From contig NZ_VFPT01000001.1 of assembly GCF_006716865.1 (NCBI RefSeq), positions 2,785,001 to 2,849,000 on the forward strand: a DNA stretch of 64,000 bases. The letters are read 5' to 3'. The first letter of the stretch is position 1; each line of letters starts with the position of its first letter. The notes beneath the pieces were generated by a model that was not told where the DNA came from, ran no database searches, and saw nothing but the letters and a program-made list of their open reading frames with translations. Of this stretch, positions 34,637 to 43,792 are shown one piece after another. Source of the DNA: Roseinatronobacter monicus. GTDB lineage: Bacteria; Pseudomonadota; Alphaproteobacteria; Rhodobacterales; Rhodobacteraceae. The translations under genes were made by a program, and so were the position numbers.

Positions 34637-35271
34637 GTTCTAAACAACCTTACATCCTTGGTTTCATGTTCCATCGCGGCCATATCGGCCCCCAGACAGC
34701 AATTGCCCAGATCATCAGCGCTAGCAAGGCTGGCCGCCTGTGCAAGCGCTGGCACCAAAGGCAGCAAGCGCGCCAGAACCCCATGCCCCGCACCCTGCCC
34801 AAGCGGCACATGGCGAATGCCGATCGTCACCAGATTGGTGAGGAAGGCTTGCAGATAGGCCGCGATCACGGTTTGCGGGGCCAAGCCCAAGGGGGCCGCC
34901 GCTTCGGCCACAGCAATGGGCAATGTGCGGGGCGGCAAATCGCGGCCGGTGATCTGCGCCACTGTCCGGGCAAAGGCAGCGCCCTGTTCTTGCGTTTCCT
35001 GCAAACGCTCGGCGCAGGGTTGCAGCGCGTGGCACAGTGCATCCAAACCGCTCGTATCGGCCCCGTCTGCCAGCGCGCAGGCCAGCAGAACGCTGTCCTG
35101 CCACCCGCTGCCAAAGCGCAGCACATCGGCCAGCCAATACTCCAGCCCCGGTGCATCGGTGACATCGCCCCGCGCGATCACCTGTTCCAGCCCGTGGCTA
35201 TAGGCGAAAGCGCCCGTTGGAAAGGCAGGCGACAGCCAATGGTTCAGCGTCAGCGCTTCGGGGGATAGCAT
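34633..35271 (-). CDS. ureF: Urease accessory protein UreF
   Basis: A 212-residue all-helical UreF that bridges UreD and UreG in the activation complex. [22 protein letters not shown] at the start is the family signature; [18 protein letters not shown] closes the protein. I chose ATG 35271 because it follows the ureE stop by two bases; a TTG two codons upstream would overlap that stop. Coupled to ureG by ATGA. Confidence 0.95.
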   Translation of the reverse strand: MLSPEALTLNHWLSPAFPTGAFAYSHGLEQVIARGDVTDAPGLEYWLADVLRFGSGWQDSVLLACALADGADTSGLDALCHALQPCAERLQETQEQGAAFARTVAQITGRDLPPRTLPIAVAEAAAPLGLAPQTVIAAYLQAFLTNLVTIGIRHVPLGQGAGHGVLARLLPLVPALAQAASLASADDLGNCCLGADMAAMEHETKDVRLFRT

Positions 35272-35273
35272 GG

Positions 35274-35768
35274 TCAATGCGCGTGGTCGTGGTCGTGCTG
35301 GCGGGCGTGGCTGTGCTGGTGCCCGTGGTCATGGCCCATCGTACGCCCGTGCCCATAAGCACCGCCTTCAGGCGTGAAGGGGCCGGACAAGGGGCGCATT
35401 CGCGCGCCAAGCTGCTTGAGCATCGCCTCGATCACATGGTCATGGCGGATCAGCAGGCGGGTGTCTTCAATCTGGCAGGGCGTGTGGCGGTTGCCGATAT
35501 GCCATGCCAGACGCGGCAGATCGCCACTGACTTCGACCAGCGCCTCATCTGCGGGCACAATCTCCAGACAGGTGCCATCTTCCAGCTCGAACCCCCACCA
35601 CTCATCCAGATTGGTGACTTCGGCCAGATCGACCAGAAACCCGCGCCCTTGTGCGGTCAGCAAGCGTTTGCGGCGCATCAGACGGGCGTCATAATCCAGT
35701 ATAACCGCGCCATCACAGCGCAGGGGCTTGGTTTTCAGCAGACGTCGAACAGGAGGCAGATCGGTCAT
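35274..35768 (-). CDS. ureE: Urease nickel metallochaperone UreE
   Basis: A 164-residue UreE. The N-terminal domain is followed by the C-terminal metal-binding domain with AWHIGNRHTPCQIED and LIRHDHVIEAMLKQLGA. A histidine-rich tail (MGHDHGHQHSHARQHDHDHA) stores and hands over nickel. Its start overlaps the preceding small gene as ATGA. Confidence 0.96.
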   Translation of the reverse strand: MTDLPPVRRLLKTKPLRCDGAVILDYDARLMRRKRLLTAQGRGFLVDLAEVTNLDEWWGFELEDGTCLEIVPADEALVEVSGDLPRLAWHIGNRHTPCQIEDTRLLIRHDHVIEAMLKQLGARMRPLSGPFTPEGGAYGHGRTMGHDHGHQHSHARQHDHDHAH

Positions 35769-36016
35769 GAGACACCTATATGAAACAGATCACGGTAGAC
35801 ATGCGCGGCCAAACCCTGCCGCGACAACCCCATAGCGCGCAAAGCGCCATCGGGCAGGGCAGACAAGCGGGCGAATTCAGCTTCGCGCGCGGCGCGGTCC
35901 TGAGCGGGGTTGCAGCCAAGGCCTGTATCGGCAAGGAACCAGTCAAGCTGCAAGGACTGGCGCGGGCTAAGCCGGGAATTTGCGGGACGAAGCGACATCG
36001 GCATCGGCATCTCCAT
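35765..36016 (-). CDS. Small protein inside the urease operon, DUF1127-like tail
   Basis: An 83-residue protein between ureC and ureE, starting at ATG 36016 (MEMPMPMSLRPANSRLS). The C-terminal RLSALPDGALRAMGLSRQGL recalls the DUF1127 pattern of short arginine-rich alphaproteobacterial proteins, which have been linked to RNA or phosphate metabolism. The stop overlaps ureE as ATGA, so it is translated with the urease accessory genes. A longer frame upstream (to 36139) lacks family sequence. Function in urease assembly is unknown. Confidence 0.6.
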   Translation of the reverse strand: MEMPMPMSLRPANSRLSPRQSLQLDWFLADTGLGCNPAQDRAAREAEFARLSALPDGALRAMGLSRQGLAAHVYRDLFHIGVS

Positions 36017-36150
36017 CAGGCGTAAGACACCCTCCCTGATAGAGATATAACATGAATAATCCGTGTTTTCTCGGCCCGCCCTGTTCACATTTTGCTGCGG
36101 TGCAGAAAAGCCACATTTCTGCGTCAGGTTTGTGCGCATCTTTCCCCCCC

Positions 36151-37869
36151 TCAGTACAGAAAGTAGCGTTGTGCCAGCGGCAGGTTTTGCGCCGGTTCGC
36201 AGGTCAGCAATAGGCCATCTGCGCGCACTTCATAGGTTTCGGGGTCCACTTCGATCTGGGGGGTGGCGCTGTTGTGGCGCATGTCGGATTTCTGAATGCC
36301 GCGGCACCCCTCGACCGCCACTGTGTCCTTGGCCAGCCCAAGTGTGTCGCGCACGCCCGCTTCTTGCCCCGCCTGCGACACGAACACCACGGCCGCGCGT
36401 TCGACCGCGCGCCCAAATGCGCCAAACATGGGCCGCGAATGCATGGGCTGCACAGGGATAGAGCCGTTGGGGTCGCCCATCTGCGCCACAATGATCGAGC
36501 CCCCCATCAGCACCATATCCGGCTTGGCCCCGAAAAAGGCCGGGTGCCACAGCACCAGATCGGCGCGCTTGCCTTCCTCAATGCTGCCGATATGGCGGCT
36601 CATCCCATGTATGATAGCGGGGTTGATGGTGTATTTCGCAATATAGCGGCGCACGCGGAAATTGTCGTTCTCGCCCGTCTCCTCGCTCAGTCGCCCGCGC
36701 TGCTGGCGCATTTTATGGGCGGTCTGCCATGTGCGGGTGATCACCTCGCCCACGCGGCCCATGGCCTGACTGTCTGACGAGATGACCGAGAAGGCGCCCA
36801 TATCGTGCAAGATATCCTCAGCCGCAATCGTTTCGCGCCGGATGCGCGATTCGGCAAACGCCACATCTTCGGGCACCTTGCGGTCCAGATGATGGCAGAC
36901 CATCAGCATGTCGAGATGTTCTTCGATCGTGTTGACGGTATAGGGCATGGTCGGGTTGGTTGAACTGGGCAGAATGTTTTGACTGCTGACAACCTTGATG
37001 ATGTCAGGCGCGTGCCCGCCGCCCGCCCCTTCGGTATGGAACGCATGGATCGTGCGGCCCGCGATGGCTTTGAGCGTGTTTTCCACAAACCCCGATTCGT
37101 TCAGCGTATCGGTGTGAATCATGACCTGAACATCGGTTTCCTCGGCCACGGTCAGGCAACAATCAATCGCCGCAGGGGTGGTGCCCCAATCCTCGTGCAG
37201 CTTCAGCGCCGCCGCCCCTGCGCGCACCTGTTCATGCAGCGCACCGGGCAGCGAGGCATTGCCCTTGCCCGCAAAGGCCAGATTCATCGGAAACGCATCC
37301 GCCGCCTGAATCATCCGGCCCAGATGCCACGGCCCCGGTGTGCAGGTGGTGGCCAGCGTGCCATGCGCCGGGCCAGTGCCGCCGCCCAGCATCGTGGTCA
37401 GGCCAGAATGCAGCGCATCGTCGATCTGTTGCGGGCAGATGAAATGGATATGCGCGTCAAACCCGCCTGCGGTCAGGATTTTGCCCTCGCCCGCGATAAT
37501 CTCGGTGCCGGGGCCGATAATCACATCCACGCCGGTTTGCGTGTCGGGGTTGCCCGCCTTGCCGATCTTGTGGATGCGCCCGTCGCGCAAACCGACATCG
37601 GCCTTGTAGATGCCGGTATGATCCACAATCAGCGCATTGGTGATGACCGTGTCCATCGCCCCTTGCGCACGGGTCATCTGGCTTTGGCCCATGCCATCGC
37701 GGATGACCTTGCCGCCGCCGAACTTGACCTCTTCGCCATGCCCACCGCGCTCGACAATCAGGTCACGCTCGACCTCGATGATCAGGTCTGTGTCCCCCAG
37801 ACGCACCTTGTCGCCCACAGTGGGGCCATACATATCGGCATAGGCGTCGCGTCCAATCTTGTATGACAT
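36151..37869 (-). CDS. ureC: Urease alpha subunit UreC
   Basis: A 572-residue catalytic subunit hydrolysing urea to ammonia and carbamate. The nickel ligands are visible: HIH in [14 protein letters not shown] (H140, H142), the carbamylated lysine in ALKLHEDWG (K223), [12 protein letters not shown] (H252) and [15 protein letters not shown] (H278). MVCHHLD carries the mobile-flap catalytic histidine. It starts directly after the ureB stop. Length is normal and no damage is seen, so urease should be functional. Confidence 0.98.
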   Translation of the reverse strand: MSYKIGRDAYADMYGPTVGDKVRLGDTDLIIEVERDLIVERGGHGEEVKFGGGKVIRDGMGQSQMTRAQGAMDTVITNALIVDHTGIYKADVGLRDGRIHKIGKAGNPDTQTGVDVIIGPGTEIIAGEGKILTAGGFDAHIHFICPQQIDDALHSGLTTMLGGGTGPAHGTLATTCTPGPWHLGRMIQAADAFPMNLAFAGKGNASLPGALHEQVRAGAAALKLHEDWGTTPAAIDCCLTVAEETDVQVMIHTDTLNESGFVENTLKAIAGRTIHAFHTEGAGGGHAPDIIKVVSSQNILPSSTNPTMPYTVNTIEEHLDMLMVCHHLDRKVPEDVAFAESRIRRETIAAEDILHDMGAFSVISSDSQAMGRVGEVITRTWQTAHKMRQQRGRLSEETGENDNFRVRRYIAKYTINPAIIHGMSRHIGSIEEGKRADLVLWHPAFFGAKPDMVLMGGSIIVAQMGDPNGSIPVQPMHSRPMFGAFGRAVERAAVVFVSQAGQEAGVRDTLGLAKDTVAVEGCRGIQKSDMRHNSATPQIEVDPETYEVRADGLLLTCEPAQNLPLAQRYFLY

Positions 37870-38175
37870 TTACAGCACCCCCATAACCTTGGCATTGAAC
37901 CCATAAACCACGCGCCCGCCGCCGTAAGGGACCAGATGCACCTCGCGGGTCTGGCCCGGCTCGAACCGCACAGCGGTGCCTGCGGGAATGTCCAGCCGCT
38001 GGCCGCGCGCGGCATCGCGGTCGAAGGCAAGGCCGATATTGGCTTCGGCAAAGTGGTAATGGCTGCCGACCTGTACGGGCCTGTCGCCTGTGTTGGACAC
38101 TTCCAGCGTGGTGACGGGCTGGCCTGCATTGACCTCGATCTCGCCCTCGGGGCAGATGATTTCACCGGGGATCAT
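37870..38175 (-). CDS. ureB: Urease beta subunit UreB
   Basis: A 101-residue structural subunit: [18 protein letters not shown] at the start, [18 protein letters not shown] in the middle, [16 protein letters not shown] end (here [17 protein letters not shown]). It packs around UreC. Stop and ureC start are adjacent (TAA ATG). Confidence 0.97.
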   Translation of the reverse strand: MIPGEIICPEGEIEVNAGQPVTTLEVSNTGDRPVQVGSHYHFAEANIGLAFDRDAARGQRLDIPAGTAVRFEPGQTREVHLVPYGGGRVVYGFNAKVMGVL

Positions 38176-38178
38176 GGC

Positions 38179-38490
38179 TCACTCCTTTTCGCGTATCGGG
38201 TGGTGGACCGTGACAAGCTTGGTGCCATCGGGGAAGGTCGCCTCGACCTGCACCGAATGGATCATCTCGGGGATGCCCGGCATACATTGATCAACCGTGA
38301 TGACATGCGCCCCTGCCTGCATCAGATCGGCAACCGAGCGGCCATCGCACGCGCCCTCGACCACATAATCGGTGATCAGCGCAATCGCTTCGGGGTGGTT
38401 CAGCTTGACGCCGCGCGCAAGGCGGTTGCGCGCGACCATTGCAGCCAGAGAGACAAGCAGCTTGTCCTTTTCGCGGGGGTTCAGAAACAT
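38179..38490 (-). CDS. ureA: Urease gamma subunit UreA
   Basis: A 103-residue subunit with [40 protein letters not shown] and [18 protein letters not shown]. The start is ATG 38490, preceded by AAGGAAGG; an upstream start would run into ureD. It is three bases from ureB. Confidence 0.97.
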   Translation of the reverse strand: MFLNPREKDKLLVSLAAMVARNRLARGVKLNHPEAIALITDYVVEGACDGRSVADLMQAGAHVITVDQCMPGIPEMIHSVQVEATFPDGTKLVTVHHPIREKE

Positions 38491-38500
38491 CAAACCTTCC

Positions 38501-39307
38501 TTATATTTGCCAGACGCGCGGCAAGGGCGCACGGCGCAGCAGGGTCAGAATTTGGGCAAGCTTGCGGCGCAAGGGCCAGCCATCCGGGGCCAGCAGGCGG
38601 ATCACAAGTCGGCCCTCCATGGCCGAGGCTGCGGCGCGCACCTGTGCGCAGTCCAGCGCGGCGCGCACCGGGCCAAGCGCATCGGCGGCATTCGGGGCCA
38701 CCATCACAACCGTGGCAAAAGCCCGCGCGCCGTCCAAGCCCGCCGCCCCCGCCGCCAGCCGTTCAGTATTCAGATGCAGCGCTTCCAGATGCAGCGGCGT
38801 GCCCCCGCGCTGCACCTGCCGCCAATCGTGGAAATCCAGTTCTTTGACCGTCTCGCCCATTGCCGCACGGCCCAGAACAACCGCTTCCGCCATCAGGCAG
38901 GTTGCGTCAGCGGCCAGCGTGATCTGCGTGCGGCGGCGCAATTGCGCGCGGTCGAACAGGATTGTTTCCTGTGGCAACCAGTCCAGATGGCCGCCTTCGC
39001 CCACAGTCAGATCCACCGACATGCGCGCGGCCCCCGATGTGCTGCGATAGGCGCGTTCGGCTGTCTGGGTGGTGGCCGTCATCCGGCAGCCCGCACCAAG
39101 GGACAGGCGGTAATCCAGCCTGTCACCGCCCGTCAGCCCGCCCGAAGTGTTGAGAAACACGATGTCCGAATGTTCCAGCACAATCGCCTTGGCAGAGCCG
39201 TGCTGGCACAAATCCATCAATGAGGGGCGACCTGATCGCTGTGCAAACCGCGCGCTGGCATGGCCTGCGCTACGCTGGTGCGGGTTGATCATGGCCTGTG
39301 CGTTCAT
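38501..39307 (-). CDS. ureD: Urease accessory protein UreD
   Basis: A 268-residue UreD (UreH) that forms the scaffold with UreF and UreG and channels nickel to the apoenzyme. Conserved blocks are [47 protein letters not shown] and LGRAAMGE. I take ATG 39307 ([17 protein letters not shown]) as the start; a longer frame exists but adds unrelated sequence. It is the first gene of the operon ureD-A-B-C-x-E-F-G. A long palindrome lies 97 bases upstream in the divergent region shared with xth. Confidence 0.93.
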   Translation of the reverse strand: MNAQAMINPHQRSAGHASARFAQRSGRPSLMDLCQHGSAKAIVLEHSDIVFLNTSGGLTGGDRLDYRLSLGAGCRMTATTQTAERAYRSTSGAARMSVDLTVGEGGHLDWLPQETILFDRAQLRRRTQITLAADATCLMAEAVVLGRAAMGETVKELDFHDWRQVQRGGTPLHLEALHLNTERLAAGAAGLDGARAFATVVMVAPNAADALGPVRAALDCAQVRAAASAMEGRLVIRLLAPDGWPLRRKLAQILTLLRRAPLPRVWQI

Positions 39308-39403
39308 CTGCGCCCCCTCAGGCACCTGATGTCCTTTTGCCAGCGATCTGCGCAATCCATGCCAGCAAGGCAGAACGGGAACAGGGCTTCAGGATTAGCG
39401 GTT

Positions 39404-39441
39404 CGATTAAAAATTAAGCGCATAGTCTTAATTTTTAATCG
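39404..39441. promoter_or_regulatory. AT-rich 15-base palindrome between ureD and xth
   Basis: Perfect inverted arms of 15 bases (39404-39418 and 39427-39441; core GATTAAAAATTAAG) with an 8-base loop CGCATAGT. It stands out in a GC-rich setting and lies in the divergent promoter region of the urease operon and exonuclease III gene. It could be an operator or a transcript barrier. There is no T-run suited to a simple terminator for either gene, as both start here. Confidence 0.5.
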
Positions 39442-39585
39442 CGTTAAGAAACGCGCGCTGCGCGCGCGGCCTTCGGCGAGAGTATTTGTCGCAAGAAAAT
39501 GGGCGGGGTGCGCGCACCTGATCCACTCTTGCCGATCACAGGCAGGAATGGCAGTGTCCGCCGTGGCAAAAACGGGGCACGGCAT

Positions 39586-40395
39586 ATGAAAATCGCGAGT
39601 TTCAACATTAACGGGATCAAGGCGCGCGGGCCTGCCCTTGTGCGCTGGCTGGAGAGCGCGCAGCCTGATCTGGCGGTGTTGCAGGAAATCAAGTCAACGG
39701 ATGACACCTTTCCCCGCGCGCTGATCGAGGATTTGGGCTATAATCTGGAAACACATGGCCAGAAGGGCTTTAATGGTGTGGCCATCGTGTCGAAACTGCC
39801 ACTGGAAGATGTGACGCGTGGCCTGCCCGGTGATGACAGCGACCCGCAGGCGCGCTGGATCGAGGCGACGGTCAGTACCGAGCAAGGCGCGTTGCGGGTG
39901 GTGGGGCTGTATCTGCCCAATGGCAACCCGGTCGAGCTGGAGGGCGACGGCACCCCCGTTGCAGGCGGGAAATATGCCTATAAACTGGCTTGGATGGCCC
40001 GGATGGAGGCACGTTTGCGCGAATTGCTGGCGCTGGAAATGCCACTGGCGGTGATGGGCGATTACAATATCATTCCGCAGACCGAGGATGCCGCGCGCCC
40101 TGACGCATGGCGGGACGATGCGCTGTTTCGCCTGCCCTCGCGCAAGGCTTACCGTCGCATTTTGAATCTGGGCTTTACCGAAGCCTTCCGTGCGCGCACT
40201 CAAGGGGGTGGGCATTACAGTTTCTGGGATTATCAGGCAGGGGCCTTCGAGCGCAATGACGGCATTCGCATCGACCATATTTTGCTGAATGCCTATGCCG
40301 CTGATCTGTTGCAGGACTGCCGGATCGACAGCGATGTGCGCGCAGGCGAGAAACCCTCGGACCATGTGCCGATCTGGGCCGAACTTGCGCTGTGA
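39586..40395 (+). CDS. xth: Exodeoxyribonuclease III
   Basis: A 269-residue AP endonuclease / 3'-5' exonuclease of the XthA family, for base-excision repair. MKIASFNINGIKARGPALVRW, DLAVLQEIKS (catalytic glutamate), YLPNGNP, VMGDYNIIPQTED (catalytic Asp/Asn), RIDHILLNA and PSDHVPIWAEL (catalytic DH) are all present. The start is ATG 39586; the frame is open further upstream but without family sequence. It converges with the LysR gene three bases away. Confidence 0.96.
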   Translation: MKIASFNINGIKARGPALVRWLESAQPDLAVLQEIKSTDDTFPRALIEDLGYNLETHGQKGFNGVAIVSKLPLEDVTRGLPGDDSDPQARWIEATVSTEQGALRVVGLYLPNGNPVELEGDGTPVAGGKYAYKLAWMARMEARLRELLALEMPLAVMGDYNIIPQTEDAARPDAWRDDALFRLPSRKAYRRILNLGFTEAFRARTQGGGHYSFWDYQAGAFERNDGIRIDHILLNAYAADLLQDCRIDSDVRAGEKPSDHVPIWAELAL

Positions 40396-40398
40396 GGC

Positions 40399-41325
40399 TT
40401 ACGGCGCCTCTGGTTCGGTCACGCGCGCCCCGTCCACAAGCGCTTCAAGCCGGACCAGTTCTTTGCGGATGCCGCGATAGAGCGCTTCGGAAAAGCAGTT
40501 CAGGCGGCTGACGCGGCGGTCGTCCAGATGCCGGATCAGATAGAAGCTGCGCTTCAGACTGAATTCATGTGGCAGGATGCGCACAAGGCCGGGGGCCGAG
40601 GGCAGCGCGAAATCATGCACCACACCCAGCCCGGCCCCGTGGCGGATGAAGTTGAATTGCACCGCGACCGAGTTCGAGCCGAGCGCTACCCGCTCCAGCC
40701 CCAGTTCGGCCAGATAATCCAACTCGCTGTCAAAGATCATGTCGGGAATATAGCCAATGACCCGGTGCTGGCGCAGATCTTCGGCCTTGGTGATCGGCGG
40801 GTGCCGGTCGAGATAGCGGGTCGCAGCGGCCAGATGCAGGCGGTAATCGCAGATTTTCTGCACGCTCAGCCGTCCGGTTTGCGGGGCAGAAACGCCAATG
40901 GCCATATCCGCTTCGCGCCGCGAGAGGTTGAAGACACGCGGCAGCGCGATGATCTGAACGTCTAACGCAGGGTTTGCTTCGCATATCGCGGCAACAACCT
41001 GCGGCAAAAGATAATTGGCGCAGCCATCCGGTGCGCCCACTCGGATTTGCCCGCTTAGGCCAGTGCTGGCCTCGCCCGCTTCTTGTGCTGCGGCGGCCAT
41101 TGTGTTCTCAGCCGCAACCGCATGGGGCAACAGACGCGCCCCTTCATCGGTCAGCGCGTAACCCTGATGCGAGCGGGTGAACAGGCGCCGCCCCAACCCT
41201 TCTTCCAGCCGCGCGATGCGGCGGCCCACAGTGGCGGGGTCAAGGCGCAGATGCTGGCCTGCGCGGCCAAGGCTTTCCATCCTTGCCAGCGCCAGAAACA
41301 CGCGCATGTCATCCCAGTCCATCAT
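40399..41325 (-). CDS. LysR-family regulator divergent from mmsA
   Basis: A 308-residue LysR-type transcription factor. The N-terminal winged helix MRVFLALARMESLGRAGQ to DPATVGRRIARLEEGLG binds DNA; the C-terminal effector domain follows (IRVGAPDGCANYLLPQVVA, MAIGVSAPQTGRL). It is divergent from mmsA, 113 bases apart, and TTGCAA-type sites lie between them, so it probably controls valine catabolism. Its inducer is unknown. The start is ATG 41325, immediately followed by a second possible ATG. Confidence 0.92.
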   Translation of the reverse strand: MMDWDDMRVFLALARMESLGRAGQHLRLDPATVGRRIARLEEGLGRRLFTRSHQGYALTDEGARLLPHAVAAENTMAAAAQEAGEASTGLSGQIRVGAPDGCANYLLPQVVAAICEANPALDVQIIALPRVFNLSRREADMAIGVSAPQTGRLSVQKICDYRLHLAAATRYLDRHPPITKAEDLRQHRVIGYIPDMIFDSELDYLAELGLERVALGSNSVAVQFNFIRHGAGLGVVHDFALPSAPGLVRILPHEFSLKRSFYLIRHLDDRRVSRLNCFSEALYRGIRKELVRLEALVDGARVTEPEAP

Positions 41326-41345
41326 GCGGGGACTGTGCCACGGTA

Positions 41346-41401
41346 TTGCATTTTTGCAAGGCTTATTTGAAATATTCCCTATTCCATTGGCGAATTTGCA
41401 A
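41346..41401. promoter_or_regulatory. Candidate LysR operator between regulator and mmsA
   Basis: TTGCATTTTTGCAA (41346-41359) is an inverted repeat with 5-base arms, and a further TTGCAA half-site is at 41396-41401. LysR proteins usually bind a dyad near their own promoter plus a second site near the target -35. Location in the 113-base divergent gap supports this; it is an inference. Confidence 0.45.
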
Positions 41402-41438
41402 GCCTATCCTGTGGCCAAATCACCTTGAGGAGGATGAC

Positions 41439-42938
41439 ATGGAAAACCTTTCACATTGGATCGACGGCGCGCGCGTTGCAGGCACGTCAGGCCGCTTTGC
41501 GGATGTGTTCAATCCGGCAACTGGCGAAGTGCAGGCGCGCGTGCCGCTGGCCTCGAAAGAAGAGATGGACGATGCCATCGCCCGCGCTGCAAAAGCGCAG
41601 GTGAAATGGGGCGCGACCAACCCGCAAAAGCGTGCGCGCGTAATGATGGCGGCTGTCGGGCTGATCAACCGCGACATGGACAAGCTGGCCGAAAAGCTGT
41701 CATCTGAGCATGGCAAAACCTTTGTCGATGCCAAGGGCGATATCCAGCGCGGGCTGGAGGTGATCGAATTCTGCATCGGCGCGCCGCATCTGCTGAAGGG
41801 CGAGTTCACCGACAGCGCTGGCCCCGGCATTGACATGTATTCCATGCGCCAGCCTTTGGGCGTGGTCGCAGGCATCACACCTTTCAACTTTCCAGCCATG
41901 ATTCCGCTGTGGAAAATGGGCCCGGCCCTGGCTTGCGGGAATGCTATGATCCTCAAGCCAAGCGAGCGTGACCCTTCGGTGCCGCTGATGCTGGCCGAGA
42001 TTTTCAAGGAAGCCGGCCTGCCCGATGGCGTGTTGCAAGTCATCAATGGCGACAAGGACGCGGTTGATGCGATCTTGGACAATGAAACTGTGCAGGCCGT
42101 AGGCTTTGTCGGGTCCACCCCGATTGCGCAATATATCTATTCGCGTGGCTGCGCTAACGGCAAGCGCGTACAGTGTTTTGGCGGCGCAAAGAACCATATG
42201 ATCATCATGCCCGATGCCGATATGGATCAGGCTGCCGACGCGCTGATCGGCGCAGGCTACGGCGCAGCAGGCGAGCGGTGCATGGCGATTTCAGTGGCGG
42301 TACCAGTGGGCGAAGGCACAGCGGATGCGCTGCGCGAACGTCTTGTCCCCAAGATCGAGGCGCTGAAAGTTGGCCCTTGGACAGGCGGCGATGATGTCGA
42401 TTACGGCCCTGTCGTCACGGCGGCAGCGAAAGCGAACATTCTGCGACTGGTTGAAACCGGGATTGCACAGGGTGCCGAGCTGGTCGTTGACGGGCGCAAT
42501 TTCAGCTTGCAGGGCTATGAAGAAGGTTTTTTCGTCGGCCCGCATCTGTTTGACCGCGTGACCACGGATATGGACATCTACACACAGGAAATCTTTGGCC
42601 CTGTGCTGACGATGGTGCGCGCCGAGAGCTATGAAGACGCGCTTGGTATGGCGATGGACCATGAATATGGCAATGGCACAGCCATCTTTACCCGCGATGG
42701 TGACGCGGCGCGCGATTTCGCCAGCCGAATCAACATCGGAATGGTGGGGATCAATGTGCCAATTCCGGTGCCGCTGGCCTATCACACTTTTGGCGGCTGG
42801 AAGAAATCCGGCTTTGGCGACCTGAATCAGCACGGGCCGGACAGCTTCAAGTTCTATACCCGCACCAAGACGGTCACATCGCGCTGGCCCAGCGGGATCA
42901 AGGAAGGGGCTGCCTTTAACTTCAAGGCGATGGAATAA
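41439..42938 (+). CDS. mmsA: Methylmalonate-semialdehyde dehydrogenase (CoA-acylating)
   Basis: A 499-residue aldehyde dehydrogenase converting methylmalonate semialdehyde to propionyl-CoA with CoA and NAD, the last step of valine breakdown. ITPFNFPAMIPLWKMGPALA and KPSERDPSVP are cofactor-binding blocks; FVGSTPIAQYIY, GAKNHMIIMPDAD and GERCMAIS hold the active cysteine (C within GERCM). NVPIPVPLAYHTFGGWKKS is typical of MmsA. The start is ATG 41439 after GAGGAGGA. A strong hairpin follows the stop. Confidence 0.96.
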   Translation: MENLSHWIDGARVAGTSGRFADVFNPATGEVQARVPLASKEEMDDAIARAAKAQVKWGATNPQKRARVMMAAVGLINRDMDKLAEKLSSEHGKTFVDAKGDIQRGLEVIEFCIGAPHLLKGEFTDSAGPGIDMYSMRQPLGVVAGITPFNFPAMIPLWKMGPALACGNAMILKPSERDPSVPLMLAEIFKEAGLPDGVLQVINGDKDAVDAILDNETVQAVGFVGSTPIAQYIYSRGCANGKRVQCFGGAKNHMIIMPDADMDQAADALIGAGYGAAGERCMAISVAVPVGEGTADALRERLVPKIEALKVGPWTGGDDVDYGPVVTAAAKANILRLVETGIAQGAELVVDGRNFSLQGYEEGFFVGPHLFDRVTTDMDIYTQEIFGPVLTMVRAESYEDALGMAMDHEYGNGTAIFTRDGDAARDFASRINIGMVGINVPIPVPLAYHTFGGWKKSGFGDLNQHGPDSFKFYTRTKTVTSRWPSGIKEGAAFNFKAME

Positions 42939-42944
42939 GCGACA

Positions 42945-42971
42945 GGTTTGGGGGGCATTTGCCCCCAAACC
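42945..42971. terminator. Bidirectional hairpin between mmsA and alternative oxidase genes
   Basis: A perfect 10-base stem, GGTTTGGGGG (42945-42954) with CCCCCAAACC (42962-42971), and a 7-base loop. It lies seven bases after the mmsA stop and just past the end of the convergent oxidase gene, so it can stop transcription from both sides. The T-run is weak. Confidence 0.65.
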
Positions 42972-42982
42972 AGCGTTCCAGA

Positions 42983-43627
42983 TCAGTCATGCCGCCCGTC
43001 GGAAATGGCATTGGCGAAATCATGGTTCTTGTCGCGGTGGCCTGCCTCATCGGCGCGCACAGCGATGATCAGGTCGCGCAGGCGGGCATCAGGGGACAGT
43101 TTTCAGTATTCGATCGCCATTTGCGGTGCGGGCACATTTTCAACATGACCTGCATCCACCTGCTCCAGATATTGGGTGTAGCTGATGACGGCTTCTTCCT
43201 CCAGATACCCGACAACGCGGTGGGCGGTTTTGGGGGCCAGCAGATAGAGCAGGAAATACAGGTTGAAAAACACCCCCTGCCCGATCAGGATCAACGCACG
43301 CTCCAACAGGTTTGGCTGGGCAATTTTGATAAAGGCCATCAGATGCATCCGCTCATTCTCGGCTTCGTCCAGCAATTCACGGATCCAGCCCTGATCATCG
43401 CGGATACGCCGGATCGCCTTGAGGTGTTGCAACATGCCGCCCACCATGCCCGGCACGGCGGCAACTGTTTCCAGCACGACAGCCCTGTGACCGTAGCGTT
43501 TTGAAAAGAAGGCATCTGCGAAAATGCGCATGAATTTCACGATCCGCAGCGCAACCCTGTCTGACATGTCGCGGGGTGCATGGTGCTGGGTCAAATTCTC
43601 GGTCTGGTTCTGGTCAAAATCAAACAT
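42983..43627 (-). pseudogene. Alternative oxidase gene with in-frame TGA
   Basis: Reads as a cyanide-insensitive ubiquinol oxidase (AOX, di-iron membrane protein) from ATG 43627, with AAAAAGGAG upstream. Di-iron ligand blocks present are [20 protein letters not shown] and [12 protein letters not shown]. At codon 175 a TGA (43105-43103) follows AIEY. The same frame then continues KLSPDARLRDLIIAVRADEA and GHRDKNHDF to a TGA at 42985-42983. In AOX proteins a tryptophan usually occupies this position, so TGG to TGA is the simple change. The part lost carries the last glutamate and histidine ligands (ADEAGH), so the truncated form should be inactive. A sequence error or stop read-through remains possible. 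Confidence 0.85.
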
Positions 43628-43792
43628 CTCCGACTCCTTTTTGATCCATATATGGGGGGAAAGGGCAGTGGGGCCATATCTATGCGACACCACGTCTCAG
43701 CACCGCGCGCCGCGCGCGAGCCTTGTAAAATTGCTGCAACAATTTGCGCCTAGCACGACCTTGGCGCAGCACTGGAATGGAAGGACATCTGC

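Noticed and set aside
36979..37866. 295-codon plus-strand frame under ureC
   Set aside because: Shadow of ureC; no independent start signal or domain.
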